Assembly (NCBI GenBank): GCA_037974965.1
Contig: JBBPFI010000011.1
Span: 620,001-684,000 of the forward strand
Origin: Dacryopinax spathularia
Lineage: Eukaryota > Basidiomycota > Dacrymycetes > Dacrymycetales > Dacrymycetaceae
Reading direction: 5' to 3'
Length of the DNA stretch: 64,000 nt
A model generated the notes under the pieces. The model did not search any database, was not told where the DNA came from, and saw only the letters and a list, made by a program, of their open reading frames with translations. Both the position numbers and the translations under genes were made by a program. Of this stretch, positions 1-11,770 are shown piece after piece. Numbering within the stretch: position 1 is the stretch's first letter; every line of letters starts with the position of its first letter.

Positions 1-1
1 G

Positions 2-712
2 GCTGGCTACGAGTGGTCGGGAGCTTTCAGGAGGTTCGAGGAGACGTGGAACAAGCTGCGCGTGTTCGAGCTCGAGGAGTACGATCGGGTGGTGCTCATG
101 GACAGCGACATGGTCGTGCTGCGCAACATGGATGAGCTGATGACCATGCCGCTGCCGTCGCGTGAGTGGGTGGCCGCGGCGCACGTGTGCGCGTGCAACC
201 CTCGCAAGCTGGCGCACTATCCCACAGACTGGGTGCCGAAGAACTGTGCCCACACGAGCATGCATGGTCGTGGCCTGTCGTCGCTGGCGAACCACCCCGA
301 TAACAACCCGGCCAGCCCTCGTCCGTACGGCTCGCTGAATTCCGGCTTGGTCGTCCTCCACCCGAGCGTCAAGACAGCCGAGGCGATCCAGACTTTCCTC
401 CACACCTCGCCGTTGGTGCCTACTTTCCAGTTTCCCGACCAGGACCTCCTCAGCGAGTTCTTCCGTGGTCGCTGGCGTCCCTTGCCTTACGTCTACAACG
501 CGCTGAAGACGCTTAGCCAGTGCCACAGTCCCATGTGGCGCACCGACGAAGTCCGCTGCTTGCACTACATCCTCGAGAAGCCGTGGGAAAACCGCGACGG
601 GCTCTTCCACGATATCTGGTGGGAGAAGTGGGTCGAGAGCCGGAGGACCCTCGGGGAACGCTGTGGCAAGAAGGACGAGGAATACGTCGCCCAATACGTC
701 ACCGCAAAATGA
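2..712 (+). CDS. GT8-family glycosyltransferase, 3' part
   Basis: The frame is open from base 2 to a TGA at 710-712, so only the C-terminal ~236 residues are visible and the start lies outside the window. Family 8 glycosyltransferases (glycogenin/galactinol-synthase fold) transfer a sugar from a nucleotide sugar and keep Mn2+ with a DxD motif. That motif is seen here as VVLMDSDMVV near visible residue 35. It is followed by the family's LNSGLVVLHPS segment, a DQDLLSEFF stretch and the closing HYILEKPW, in the usual order and spacing. An acceptor-like tttcag near base 30 could mean the first ~9 codons are intron, but they also read as sensible family sequence. No signal peptide can be judged. 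The fold family is secure; the acceptor substrate is not. Confidence 0.88.
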   Translation, partial: AGYEWSGAFRRFEETWNKLRVFELEEYDRVVLMDSDMVVLRNMDELMTMPLPSREWVAAAHVCACNPRKLAHYPTDWVPKNCAHTSMHGRGLSSLANHPDNNPASPRPYGSLNSGLVVLHPSVKTAEAIQTFLHTSPLVPTFQFPDQDLLSEFFRGRWRPLPYVYNALKTLSQCHSPMWRTDEVRCLHYILEKPWENRDGLFHDIWWEKWVESRRTLGERCGKKDEEYVAQYVTAK

Positions 713-2317
713 GCGGCATCCGAGCCGCATACTACATGCTGCTGCTTCTTTCGGCTTTTACGTCGACTTTTCGAATCTCGCGCGCGAACCCGGCACTGGT
801 GCCAACAGGTCGCCTTATGGCATCTCATAGACGCGGTTGAGGAGCGCTTTCACATTTGGGCGCATACTCTCCGCCACCCGTACATTCCATCGATCCCGAA
901 TTACTCGTGTCACGACTACCGCTACCAGCAAAACGTATAATCTCTCTTGCGATCTCGCGCTCTGTGTATGTGCTGTTCTCGATCTTTCCTCGAATTCTCA
1001 GGGTTGTGGGCAGATGCACCAGACGAGGCGCACTCCTTCGTATTCGCGCTCGCGCTCGTCTGGTTTGCAGATTGATCTGCCGCATTTGGTGCGACTCTTT
1101 CACCCCATATAGACTTCGTGATGCCCCTTTTTCATGTGACTCCTCCGGACAATCACGAAACCTCCATTCCAACCGAACCCACCCAGCATCGCCTCCCATC
1201 GTTTCCTTTTCCTTCTTGTATGATGCATGTGCCTTTGGGGTCTTTTCGCTCTTCACTTCTCTCGCGTTTCGCCGACGTTTAGAACACCTAGACGATGATA
1301 GGTCGTATGATAGCTGAATTTACTGTACATTCGAACGAATACGATAATCCGCGAACTTTGGTTGGCCCCTCTCGGTATCATGTGCAACGAGCAGATGAAA
1401 CGAATCATCACTCCACTCGCCCTCCTTCGTCCTTCTTCTAGCGGAGCATCATGCCAAGGCGAAGCGAAGCACACATCTTCGCGGGTTCTGGGATGGCACA
1501 GGAAAAGCCTGGCTAGGAATCCCTGTCCTCTAACTCGAGCTCGCGAACACTAGAACGGTCTCACCGAGGACGTATAAGGCAGCATTCGAAATGGTAGGGG
1601 GCCAATCGCGAGGGGTGTATCAGGGAGGGGGGGTTGCTATATGGAGTTTTTGCGTGCTCTTGGACATGAGAAGGCCGGGGTTGGGCATTGGCTGGAGGGA
1701 TGTTGTAGGAGGTAGAATATTGAACGGGATCGCAACGACTGGACCAGGTTATCGGGAAGACGTTGCACCACAGCGAGGGAGACAAAGGCGATCTCGCTGA
1801 CTAGAAGGAGAGTCGCTGCCTGTTGATAGCGAAGACATTCCTCGAGCCGGAGAACGAGCAGCACCTGAGACGCAGAGCGAAGAAGATCGACCAAGATCCG
1901 TTCTACTCAACATAAGTAGCTCGTCCGGCTGTTGCCGCCCACCGGTTTTGGGCGAGGAGGATCGAGGATGCTGGTCTCAGTTGGAGGGGCGAGGGAGATC
2001 CCGGGCAGATCTGGATTGGTATGGAACTGAGAACGACGATTTTGGGGCGATAAGACTTTGGGATGCTGCATTTCAGAGAATGGGGCGAGTAGAGCCTTGA
2101 ACAGGGAAAAAATAAGCCATACATAGCGAGTGTGATTTTCTTCACATCTGGTAGGCAGAGACAAGAGAGAGAGATGACTCGCCCGTCCAAGACATGAAGG
2201 GTCTTCGTGTATTCGTGTATGCTCCACGTGCACGTAATGTCTAGCTACGCGACGCGCCTCCCCATCCCTCTTTCCCGCGACCCTCCTCCTTCGCTTTTTT
2301 CACTTTCTTGACCGACC
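713..2317. other. Intergenic, no gene seen
   Basis: About 1.6 kb between the glycosyltransferase stop and SNF2 gene A. The open frames here are short, overlap on both strands and show no recognisable family or convincing splice structure. The last ~60 bases before 2318 are pyrimidine-rich (CCTCCT and CTTTTTTC runs), typical of a fungal core promoter, and probably serve gene A. Confidence 0.5.
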
Positions 2318-5300
2318 ATGTCCACCCCTCTTCGTTCGTCTAATGTTGCTGGGCCCTCGAGGCCAAGAAGCTTGATACTTGATATGCTTGATGGCAAGAT
2401 GAATATCCCAGCTACGCTCCCCAAGGCGCAGAAGCGCGTTCTTGACGTGAGGAAGGAAGCGCCGGGAAGCGCTGTGCCTGCAAAAAGACCCTGGAGGTTC
2501 GGAGAAGTCAAGAACGAGTTCGAAGACGACGACGACGAGGATGAAGACGTTGTCGACTTGACTATTGACGATGACCCGCTCCCGCCCAGGAAGAAGGTCA
2601 AGGCTGAGCCGGTTGCGACGGCGGTGAAGAAGGAGCCGTTTTGGGCAGTCGTGAGGGACGAGGAGGAGGATGTGATTGATTTAACGAGCGATGAGCCGAG
2701 TCCGGCGAAGGAGCCGAAGAAACTTGCGCCTCTCTTCGTCAAGCGTGAAGAACGTGCCGCCCCGAAGGCTTCGACAAGCGCTCCGGTCGCCCAACTACCC
2801 ACACCGACACCTGCGCCTGTCAATACCCCGGCTGCGGGCGGCGGCCTCAGCACCGCACGCCTTGAGCAAATTTTGGTTGCTATATTGCGAGACCAGAAGC
2901 GGGTCGCCTTGGAGCTCGCTGAGGCAAAACTGCGTGCAAAACTGGATGCCGTCGTTTCCAACAAGCCGCCAACGAGGCGAGTGATTGAGCAGAAGGAGCG
3001 GGAGGTCAAGGCCTTGAAGGATCAAGAGAGGAAGGTGAGAGGCGAGATCGCAGCGGCTCAGGCATGGCAGCCACGATACAACGCCCTGCGTGAGAAGGCG
3101 CTGAGTCAGCTTGGCCTCCCTGTTGGGCTGGCGAAGAAGGAGGAGCCCGACGATGAGGGTATGCTTGACCGGCTTGCGTCGCGCATGCCTGGTCCTTCTC
3201 GTCCTGCCTCCGGCGCGGCATCCCCACTTCCTGCTGGTAGAGCGCCTGCTCTGCCCCAGCCTCCGCTATATGCACCTCCTGCTCCCCGCCCTCCTGTTGT
3301 CCAGCCTCCTGGCGCATTCCCAGCACCCTACCAGCCAACGACGTTACCCACAACAACTCAGCAACCTCAAAACCCCTTTGACTACCTCGCAAAAACCGTC
3401 GGAAATAGCCTGAGCGCCGGCTTCAACGCCGTCCAGAACTTTGCGCACGCCGCCGCTGGGTACGTACCTGGTGGAAGCATCATCGGCGATGTCGTGGACC
3501 AGTTCGCGAATGCGGGAACTTCTGCCTTTGGACGGAACAGGCAGTGGGACGATGAGATGTTGTATGATGGGTATGGGGTGAGAGACGCCGATGCGTACGT
3601 TTACTTTCCTATTTACGCAGATTGATGGTGCTCAACTCAATATTAGGCTGAACAAGTTCATCATCGCTGCTGGGAATGCTGATGTTTTTGATGGTACGTC
3701 ATGCATCCGGCTGCCCTTCAGACTGCTAAGCATGATTTTAGCGAGCGCTAGTGTTCAAGAAGCGATGAAAGGACTTGGTCTTGAGAATCAGCAGCAACTC
3801 CTACCGGGTATGGACTGCGCATTGCTACCTCATCAGCTCATCGCTGTCAAATGGATGTATGATTTGGAAACGAACAAGAAGTACGTTGACCCTTACTCCA
3901 CATGAACCACGATAGTGACTTTGCGAAAAGGCTCAGGCGCAACGGCGGCATCCTAGCCGACGAGATGGGTCTTGGCAAGACGGTCCAGATGATCGCCCTG
4001 ATGTGCAAGAACCCAGCTACCAAGGACGGCCCCAAACCGACTCTCATCGTCGCGCCCGTATCCTTGCTCGAACAATGGAAAGCCGAGATCATGGACAAGA
4101 CCGAGCGCCACCTCAAGGTCCATATCTATCATTCTTCCAATCCGTACAAGGCGAAGCGAGCCGATTGGCTTGCGGAGCACGACGTCGTTATCACCACTTT
4201 CGGTATCCTATCAAAGGAGTTCCCGAAGGGGATGATGGTTCAGCAGAAGCCTACGCCAGAGGACATGGAATATCTCATGGCGCGCAAGGCTGGACTGCTG
4301 TACAAAGTCCGATGGCGCCGGATCGTCCTGGACGAAGCGCACACTATCCGCACCCCTCAAACCCGAGTCTCGCAAGCCGTAACGCACCTCGACGCCCTCT
4401 ACCGCTGGTGTCTCACCGGCACACCAGTCATAAACAGCCTCGAAGACCTGTACGGCTACTTCAGGTTCATCCGCCTCAGACCATGGAACGACTGGAAAGA
4501 ATATGCGCAGCACGTCGTGCGTATCCAGAAGAAACAGCCGAACCTCGCCGCGGATAGGGCGCAACATATCCTCCAGACGTGCTTGCTTAGGAGGCAGAAG
4601 AACTCGATGCTCGATGGGAGACGGCTGATTGAGTTGACTAATAAGGAGGTCGTGCAGATTGTGTTGGAGTTCAGTAGGGAGGAGAGGGAGATTTATGAGT
4701 ATGTGCAGGGGAAGGCTCAGGCTGTGTTTAATCGCTATCTGTGAGTGCTTCACCCGTCTTACTGTATGCCAATACTGAGTTGGACCAGACGTGCTGGAAC
4801 GGTCCTGAAGAACTACTCGCACAGTACGTTTATCGGCATTTCTTTGGGTTGACCGGTGCTGATAGCACATATAGTCCTCGTCCTCATCCTGCGTCTCAAG
4901 CAACTCTGCTGCCACCCCGCCCTCATCCAGGAGCAAAAGGACGACCCCGCAATAATGTCCGCGACAGAAGACGAGAAACAGCAAAAAGACGAGCTGCATC
5001 GCGCTATCCAACTAATGGGACAGCCGTGGGTCGACCAGCTGAAGGCGAGGCTGCTTACCGTCATGGCGGAGCGGGTGAAGGCCGAGAAGCGGGTGAGTGG
5101 TGTTCTATCTTGGATGTTGGATGATGGCTGAGAAAGGTGCAGTCGTTGGACGAGGAGGTCGAGAATGACACGTGTCCCGTGTGCTATGATACGATGGCTA
5201 GTCCTATGGTTACTGCTTGTATGCATACGTATTGCCGAGGTGTGTTCCCTATTGCCCTCGCTCCCGACATGTGCTTACCCGCGAATTCGTGCAGACTGAG

Positions 5301-6985
5301 TGGATAAACTCTTCGAGAAGCCGATGGAACCGAGTCCTGAGTTCAAGGCGGATGAGCGTCCCTGTAAGCCCAATATACTAATTTCGGTTGACGGCAGCTC
5401 ACCTCCATCTAGGTCCAGCGTGCAGGCAGCCCATCTCGCAAGAAAAGCTCTTCGGCCGCTACGCTTTCGAGCCCTCCGACAAAGACCTGAGCAACCTCAT
5501 CGGCGAGCCATTCGAAGAGGTTAAAGCCGAGCTTGGGGTGAAATACGAAGAGCCTATCGAGATCAAGGATGAATCCGACGACGATGACATGCCCACTTTG
5601 AACGAGCTGATGGTCTTTGGGCTTACGCCGAAGGCTCGGAAGGGGAAGGCGGTGGTCAAGAAGGAGACGAAAGAGAAGGTGCGGGTGAAGAAGGAGATGA
5701 AGGGGAAGCGGCGGAGATCGCTGTCGTCTAATTTGGATGAGAAGGGGATGGACTCGGATGACTCGATGAACGATTTTATCGTCCAGACGTGCGTTACTCA
5801 CGCCGATCGCATGCCTTCTAGTATTGACTTAATTGTAGGGACGAGGACGAGGACGAGAAAGACCGCCGGAAAGCAAAGAAGAAGGGCAAGCAACGTGCGA
5901 CGGTCAAGGCTGAACCTGTTTCTGACGATGAGCCCATCGTCATCGACGACAGTGACGAGGAAGACGTCAAACCTGTCAAGCCTGCCAAGTCTAAGCCATC
6001 GTTAAAGGAGATGCCGAGGATGAGTCGGTTCTTGCCCTCTACAAAGGTGTGTTCTCAATCTCCGTATCTCATGCCCATGTACTGATTTCCGTATATAGAT
6101 GAAGGCGAGTTCTTCTCCTGCGCTTTGGGACCCGCGGCTGACTTTGTCGCAGCGTATGATGGAATCCATCAAGCTCTGGGCGGACCAATATCCGACTGAC
6201 AAAGTGATGGTCATATCGCAGTTCACGAGCTGTCTCGATCTCGTCGCCCGATATCTGGACGAAAACGATGTCACCTACGTCCGGTACGCCAGCCTTACTC
6301 ATGGGAGCGCATACATGCTAACGTCATGCAGATATCAAGGCAACATGAAGAAGTTTGACCGTGACCAGTCCGTTGTCGATTTCCAGCGGAAGAGAGGCGG
6401 TCCGAGGGTTATGCTCATGTCGCTGAAGGCGGGCGGTGTTGGGTGAGTTGATCTGCTCGAGCTCTGGCGAAGGCGTCTAATATATTCCAGTCTGAACCTC
6501 ACACGCGCTAATCGGGTTATCGCATTGGATCTGGCTTGGTCAGAGGCTGTTGAAAACCAGGGTTCGTCTTGTTGCTATATGCGCGATCTTCGCCTGCTCA
6601 TGAGAGCCTCTCAGCGTATGATCGCGTACACCGGCTTGGTCAAACGAAGGGTGAGTCTTCCCACTTCGTGAGGGGCGCGGCAGCTGAACGGGATGCGTTA
6701 GATGTTCTTGTGGAACGGCTCATTATTCAGAACAGCATTGAGGACGAACTGCTCAAGATACAAGCGCGAAAGGTGCGCACATCGGAGTCCAACAGTCAAC
6801 CTCGCCTAATATCTCGTAATAGCGCGACTTGGCTGATGGTTCACTTGGTGAGGGAGCACGAGGGAAGATTGGGAGGCTGAGCATACGGGAGATTGCAGCT
6901 TGTGAGTTTTCTGTCGTCCGTTATGTGACAACAAGACTGACGGCCTCCGACAGTGTTTGGTATACATGATTTGCGGCGGCGTTAG
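2318..6985 (+). CDS. SNF2-family ATPase/translocase with RING finger (Uls1/Rad5-like), paralogue A
   Basis: Predicted 1266 aa from 18 exons: 2318-3594, 3647-3693, 3742-3880, 3937-4740, 4789-4823, 4875-5092, 5143-5239, 5301-5363, 5413-5788, 5839-6046, 6099-6104, 6153-6283, 6332-6442, 6491-6561, 6615-6650, 6702-6772, 6823-6901, 6954-6985. The acidic N-terminus carries SUMO-interaction-type motifs VVDLTIDDD (78-86) and VIDLTSDE (119-126), Lys-rich NLS-like patches and psi-K-x-E sites, then a likely coiled coil (~190-265). The ATPase core shows DEMGLGKT (Walker A), LDEAHTIR and [14 protein letters not shown] insert (CPVC, CMHTYC, CPAC) and the helicase C lobe (QFTSCLD, LKAGGVG, HRLGQTK) follow. 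This layout fits a nuclear SUMO-targeted ubiquitin ligase/translocase. One RING cysteine codon appears to be TGA (see findings); the map uses an acceptor that skips it. The junction at 3881-3936 could also end at 3915. Confidence 0.88.
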
Positions 6986-7237
6986 TCGTCGCTTGATTAG
7001 CTCGAGCTTGACAATTTTCTTCGTTCAACGGTGTATTTGGGACATACAGCAGGGTATACCAATGATTCATACCCCTTGCGCTCATCTTGCGCCCGACCAG
7101 ATGCTTTCCAGCGACTTCTCAGCGCATCATGTGATCTCACGTGCTTTCGCGCACGCGTAGGTCTTAAATCTCCTCCTGAGCAATCACCCACACCCATCTC
7201 TCTCTCCTTTCTTTTCGTTCTTCTCCTGCCAGAAGGC

Positions 7238-10200
7238 ATGACTACTAAAGACCTTCGGAAGATCGCAGCTCATCAGCTAAATGTTCCAGTCGAACAGGTG
7301 CGTCCCAACACCAATCCCGGACACACAGATCGTTGACCAGGCGCATATACGCAGGTACCCGAGGACTATATCCGCCAACTTCACCGATATCCTAATGCTT
7401 CTGCGGAAGACGCGAATGTACAACACGTCCTATATGCGCCGTTCTTGGACTGAAACTATCTACAGTTCAGAGCCGTCCTCAGAGGCGGTGATGGGTGTAT
7501 GCTCGGCAGGACTCACTGCAGTATGCACCCGAGCTGATCTAGTGTAGTCGGTATCGTTCACTGCAATGCATGCAATACTTCTGTCAAGCTTGGGAAAGAT
7601 GTCACGCGGGTAGACTGCGGTCTTTCAACCGGTATTGGGAGCTTGGAGGAGTTCACGGTGTGTCCGCTTCTTCATGATACCAACACAAGCTTAGAGCGCG
7701 CCCTTTCGCAGAAACATTGCAATGGTCCAGATCACAAGGCCCGTGTGTCACTATCTTATCGTTCAAGTGGTAGCAGCTCGCATCGGAATGGCAATGGCGC
7801 TCATACGGGCCAACGACATGAAGTAGATGCGAACAAGGGAGTACTGAAGACCTCTACTGCTGCCGTAAGGGCGCATATATCTGAATATTTTTGACTTACT
7901 GACGTCTTCATTACGCAGCCCCGTGTTCTCCATGCTGATCCTGCCCTTTCTCGTACATCTCGACTTCTGCCGACCTGGTCTTCCACCAATTACAAGCGAC
8001 TGTCGGAGGCGGCCCTCGGCGAACAAACGGCTCGAAGCAACAAACGCCCTAGACTGGAAGTTGAATCTGGTTCGGAAGCGCATACAACCTCGCAAGGGCC
8101 TGTCGCATCCCCGGACATCGGAGCTGGAGGTGAGAACATCTACTCAGCAAGGACGCTTTTTGTTACTGACGCGACCGGCCATCAAGGAACAGACATGCGA
8201 GCCGAAAGCCCTGAGCTTGGAAGCCCTCCCCGCCGCTCCCACAACCCAACTTCGGCCGTGCACTTGACCTCCTTGCCCGTCAAACCGCTGCAAGTTTTCG
8301 ACCGCTCCCTTGCGAGTTCGACCTTTCCGTTAGCGCATACGCCGACAATTACCCAAGCCTATCCTACTGGCGTTACGCCTGCCTGGAGCTCGTCGGATGC
8401 AGGAACGGGATCAGCTTCGCTCAGCGCTATGACGGCTGTTACCAACTCGGTCCCTCCGCCTGTGGAAACCGTAACGTCCAATGCGCTGTCTGTCGTCGGT
8501 GCTAGCGCTCGGGGAGACTCAAAGGGTGGGCTCGATGTATGGATCCAAAATGCAGCTACTGCCGATGTCTTCGAAGGTATCTGTTATCACGTTTCATTCC
8601 ATCGATCCCACTGATGTGCTGCCTCAGAAAACATAACAGTCCAATCATGTATGCAAAAATTGGGCCTCACTCAGCAAGGGCGCAAATTCCCCGGGATGGA
8701 AATCTCTCTGTTGCCCCATCAAATCATGGGCGTAGCATGGATGCGTGAACAAGAAACCTCGCAAAGGTAGACACTCTTTCGCACACTTCGAGCTTCCTTG
8801 ACAAACTTGCAGCATTGGACATTTTGGCGGTATCTTGGCCGACGAGATGGGGCTGGGGAAGACCGTACAGATGATCGCTACGATGTGCATAAATCGCCCA
8901 CCAAACGGGAAACCAAAAGGGACTCTGATCGTATGCCCTCTGGCACTACTGGACCAATGGAAAGATGAGGTACGGACGCACATCCAGATGCGTCGAACCT
9001 GTGGCTGAGCCCAACTCAGATCGAAACGAAAACAACCGGACTGTGGACTTATGTCTATCATGGTCCCAGCCGAGCTAAAAATCATCGTCACCTTCAGCGC
9101 TATGATGTGGTGCTTACGACCTATCCCACTCTGTCTCTCGATCTCCCCACATCCTACGAATTGAAGAAGGACGAACTTCCTGATGATGGCGTGCGGGAAG
9201 CACACAAACTCGGGCCGCTACTACGCACTCAATGGTACCGCGTTGTACTTGACGAAGCTCAAATTATTCGCAGCGCAAAAAGCCGTGCCAGCTCCGCCGG
9301 TTAGTACACCGCAGAGTGGGATCTTTTCTACGGCAGCTAATTTGGATCTTAGCTGCACGCTTGCAATCCACGCTTCGCTGGTGTCTGACAGGGACGCCCA
9401 TTGTGAATAGCCTGTCGGATGCCTTCCCTCTTCTGAGGGTCCTGCGCATTCGACCTTGGTATGATTGGCAACATTTTAACAGCATGATAGTGAAGAATGA
9501 GCAAAAGCATGCCAGTCTCTGTGGCAAACGATTACAGGGCATTTTCAAGTCTTGCCTCCTACGACGCACCAAGAACAGCACCCTCGATGGCCGGCGGCTC
9601 ATCGAACTACCTGAGAAGAAGATAGACACCGTCATCATGGAATTCTCTCAGGAGGAGCGCGAGATCTATGAAATGATGCAGAAACGCGCCCAGTCTGTAA
9701 TCAATCGCTTCCTGTGAGTCCAACTGGAGAATGTTACCGTGACTTCGAGATGAACTCTTCTCAGACGCGAAGGAACCGTCCTCAAGAACCATTCGCATGG
9801 TGAGTGGACCATATTGCCATGGGGAAGCTTTGTTCAGATTGGCGCAGTTCTCACGTTGCTCATGCGTTTGCGTCAATGCGCATGCCATCCCGGTAGGTCG
9901 CACAGTGTAATGGAACTGCAAGCGGAACTCACACACCCGGCTAGCTCTGATCCAGGAGGATTATGACGAAGCGACTCTAGAAGCTCTGGATGAGGAAAGA
10001 AGACAAGAGGAGTTGGAAAGGGCCGCGAAGCTTGTCTCGTCCAGTTTCGTCGACGAGGCTGAACTGCACTTCCTGAACATCGCAAAGAAACGAGTTCAGC
10101 TTGAAAAGGCTGTGAGTGTTCATCGTGTTTGATGTAGTCTTGCATGGCTGATCGTCTGAAAAGTCGCTTAACAATGTGCTGGAGGATGACTGTCCGATCT

Positions 10201-11770
10201 GCGACGACATTGTTGACGAAGGAGTGTTTCCCTGCTGTCTGCATGTTTTCTGCCATGGTATAGTCCGCCATATCTTTTGGATGGGCAGTGAGCTGATGGT
10301 GCGGTCAGCATGTGTTCAAAAGCTTTTCGAAAAACCCATGGAGGAAGGGGCTAAGTCTTCCTCGAAAGAGCGCCCATGTATGTCGCTGAAAGATATTGTA
10401 GCTGTGCAGTCGAAACTTACTGGTGGTCAGGCCCCAAGTGTGGCGTCCCATTCAAGAAAGAACTCGTTTTCTTGAGAAGCGCCTTTGAACCCTCCGATCG
10501 CGATCTGGCTCAACATGCAGGAAATAGTCTCGGTCCAGTGGAACGATGGCCTATCCAGAACGACGATCAGCAGGAAGGGAGAGCCAAGCCACAGACCAGG
10601 GACAGGGGACGCTTCGTTGGGGGGGTGGAGATACCGGATCTTCAGACAGATTCCGAGAGCGAAACTTCCATCGATGATTTCATTGTTGGGAGGTGAGTCC
10701 CCACAATATGGCCACTCGTTGCCCGCTGACATGATATCGCAGTGACGAAGACGAGGAGGAGAAAGACCGCAAGAAGGCGGCCAAGAAGAACAGGAAAGCT
10801 CGTCACGGCAAAATCCGAAGGACATTGTCTTCCACGTGGGGCTCTAGTGGCACCATCAAGAAGCCAATGGCGGGCTCCAGAAGGTTTCTGCCCTCGACCA
10901 AGGTATGCTTTAGGCCTGCCAGCAAGCCGTATTCTGAAAATATGTCCAGATGAAGGTGAGCCGTACAGCCCTGGCATCGCACCTAGACAACCCCTCATTC
11001 CCAATCAGGCCATGATGAAGAAGCTCAAATCGTGGAAGAGGGAGTATCCTGACGACAAAACACTCGTCATTTCGCAGTTCGTTGGTGCACTGGACGTCGT
11101 GGCTGGCTACCTGCAGGAGCAGCGGTTTGAGTTCGTTAGGTTCGTCGTGGAATGCCTTTGTCTTGATCCTGTGTATCCTAACAACGTGTGCAGATATCAA
11201 GGGGATATGACAAAAGCCGCCCGCGAGAGCGCCGTCAAGGAATTTATGAAAAGCGGCGGTCCTACAGTGATGTTGATGTCGTTGAAAGCAGGCGGGATGG
11301 GGTCGGTGTTTTCTGCCCGCTCTACTGCATGCAGGTCTGACCGGTTAACAGGCTCAACCTTACTCGTGCCAACCGCGTTATTTCTCTGGACTTGGGATGG
11401 TCTGAAGCAGTAGAGGCACAAGCTTTCGATCGTGTTCATCGCCTTGGTCAGACCAAAGGTTAGTCCCAGTTGGTCTGTAGCTTGCATTGCTCACGTGTCC
11501 CGCAGAGGTGCTTGTCCAGCGCCTCGTCATCAGTAACACAGTCGAGGAGCGTATCCTGGCCCTGCATGAGCGCAAGGTAAGTGCAGGTGTGCTTGTGCTC
11601 CAGCCTCGCTAATCAATGCATAGCGAGGGCTTGCAGATCAATCGCTCGGTGAGGGGAGCGGGAAGAAGCTTACGAAGATGTCTGTGAACGACATGTTGGA
11701 CCGTGAGTGTTTGTTCGTCGGCATGTCATGCTGTAAATCTGATCGATATTCAGTGTTTGGGATGAGTTGA
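7238..11770 (+). CDS. SNF2-family ATPase with RING finger, paralogue B
   Basis: Predicted 1121 aa from 24 exons: 7238-7297, 7355-7417, 7466-7494, 7543-7657, 7712-7864, 7919-8576, 8628-8766, 8813-8969, 9020-9299, 9353-9713, 9765-9799, 9848-9892, 9945-10111, 10164-10257, 10309-10377, 10431-10692, 10743-10902, 10950-10955, 11009-11139, 11194-11301, 11352-11458, 11506-11576, 11624-11702, 11754-11770. Starts [14 protein letters not shown]. An N-terminal module with C58, C61, H91 and H97 is shared with paralogue C and absent from A. The core has [16 protein letters not shown] (DEAQ, not DEAH), LTGTPIVNS, a complete RING ([18 protein letters not shown]) and the C lobe (HRLGQTK). It begins 252 bp after paralogue A. 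A 57-nt stretch inside exon 6 (8130-8186) has intron signals and is a multiple of three, so a form of 1102 aa is also possible. Confidence 0.87.

Noticed and set aside
2245-3009. 254-codon open frame on the minus strand
   Set aside because: Antisense shadow of exon 1 of SNF2 paralogue A; low-complexity Ser runs mirror its Glu/Asp codons.
4211-5011. 266-codon minus-strand frame
   Set aside because: Antisense to the ATPase core of paralogue A; no domain.
7281-7547. 88-codon frame at the 5' end of paralogue B
   Set aside because: Mostly intron sequence; comparison with paralogue C gives a spliced frame instead.
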